Shown in pieces: positions 5,868 through 6,472 of a stretch of 6,472 nt of DNA. The notes beneath the pieces were generated by a model. That model made no database searches. It had not been told where the DNA came from and saw only the letters and a list, made by a program, of their open reading frames with translations. Where the stretch lies: the NCBI GenBank assembly GCA_017999075.1, contig JAGOBX010000205.1, positions 1 through 6,472 of the forward strand, read 5' to 3'. The translations under genes and the position numbers were made by a program. The first letter of the stretch is position 1. Each line of letters starts with the position of its first letter. The DNA comes from JAGOBX01 sp017999075 [NCBI: Candidatus Babelota bacterium]. Lineage in GTDB: Bacteria; JAGOBX01.

Positions 5868-6472
5868 TGACTTCAGCCGAACTTCCGGTTTTATTATTAA
5901 CTTATTTTGAAACATATCAGCATTTAATAATTCCTGGATTGATTTTTTTTATAACAATAGTTCCGGTTCCTGTTCCTGAAGACATTCTATTGATTTCATT
6001 CGGATTTCTCGCTGCAAAAAACAATCAGAATCTTACCATCATTATTTTATTATCTTTTTTTTCGGTAATTTTAAGTGATTTATTTTTATATTATTTCGGA
6101 GTAGCCCTTGAAAAATTTGCTCTGGCAAAATCTGAAAATTTCTTTTTATCAAAAAAAATAAAAAAAGGGATGTTTTATTTTAATTCTTTCGGGTCACCCA
6201 TAATATTTATAGCAAGATTTGTATTTGGAATGAGAAGCGCAGTTTTTATAACAAGCGGATTGCTGAATTTCAAATTAAAAAAATTTATTATTTTGAATTC
6301 TCTTGCAGGTATTATCCAAATTCCTCTGCTGATAAGTTTAGGATTGATTTATTCTAATAAAATCGACCTGATTATTTATTATATAATCAGAAACAAAAAC
6401 TATTTAACTTTTATTTCATTATTTATTATTATTTCAATTTTTATTTTTCAATTTTTAAAATTTTATTTTTTT
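5867..6472 (+). CDS. DedA/VTT-family membrane protein, 3' partial
   Basis: This is an integral inner-membrane protein of the DedA (VTT-domain) family, whose members act in lipid carrier flipping, membrane homeostasis and proton-dependent tolerance. The frame stays open for 202 codons to the last base, so the stop lies beyond the window; family members are usually about 200-220 residues, so little is missing. Family features are the acidic re-entrant motif VPVPEDILLISFGFLAAK (33-51, with Glu38 and Asp39), SDLFLYYFG (70-78), and the ARFVFGMRSA segment (116-125) with the two conserved arginines Arg117 and Arg123, followed by SGLLNFKLKKFI. The usual Pro of the F.PG.R pattern is Phe120 here. The ATG sits in a TAATG overlap with the TPR gene, and an in-frame TGA at 5858-5860 rules out any earlier start. 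This indicates translational coupling. The specific substrate (undecaprenyl phosphate or another lipid) cannot be read from the sequence. Confidence 0.85.
   Translation, partial: MTSAELPVLLLTYFETYQHLIIPGLIFFITIVPVPVPEDILLISFGFLAAKNNQNLTIIILLSFFSVILSDLFLYYFGVALEKFALAKSENFFLSKKIKKGMFYFNSFGSPIIFIARFVFGMRSAVFITSGLLNFKLKKFIILNSLAGIIQIPLLISLGLIYSNKIDLIIYYIIRNKNYLTFISLFIIISIFIFQFLKFYFF

Overview
The window is very AT-rich. It is almost entirely coding, and every gene is on the + strand. It encodes a TonB-dependent outer-membrane receptor with a signal peptide, so the host has an outer membrane (diderm). The next genes upstream encode an energy-coupling factor (ECF) vitamin/metal transporter, a class best known from Gram-positive bacteria. 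AT-rich diderm lineages that carry ECF systems, such as Elusimicrobiota (Endomicrobium-like), some Spirochaetota or Fusobacteriota, would fit. That placement is inference, and no gene here fixes the phylum.

Region 1 (1-4532) is a four-gene transport operon. It holds the end of an ECF substrate-binding membrane subunit (S component, cut by the window start), a fused double ATPase (1326 bp, two complete ABC domains in one chain), a CbiQ/EcfT-type transmembrane coupling subunit, and a TonB-dependent receptor. The first three genes overlap by 14 bp at each junction. The receptor gene follows 37 bp later behind a strong ribosome binding site. Together they suggest a complete two-membrane import route: the receptor brings the substrate across the outer membrane, and the S/T/A complex takes it across the inner membrane without a recognisable periplasmic binding protein. 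The substrate is not identifiable from the window. Cobalamin or another vitamin, or a metal chelate, are the natural guesses. Two sequence oddities stand out: the second ATPase domain has Asn where the H-loop His is expected, and both Ala-Arg-Gly coupling motifs of the T component are degenerate.

Region 2 (4533-6472) begins with a textbook sigma70-type promoter (TTGACA, 16 bp, TATAAT). It is followed by a 99-residue single-pass membrane protein of unknown function, a membrane-anchored protein of about eight TPR repeats, and a DedA/VTT-family membrane protein that starts in a TAATG overlap and runs off the window end. The last gene has no stop codon in the window. These three look like a separate transcription unit concerned with the cell envelope; its exact job is unknown.

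No tRNA, rRNA, CRISPR array, insertion sequence or riboswitch was recognised, and no gene-free stretch exceeds 80 bases.
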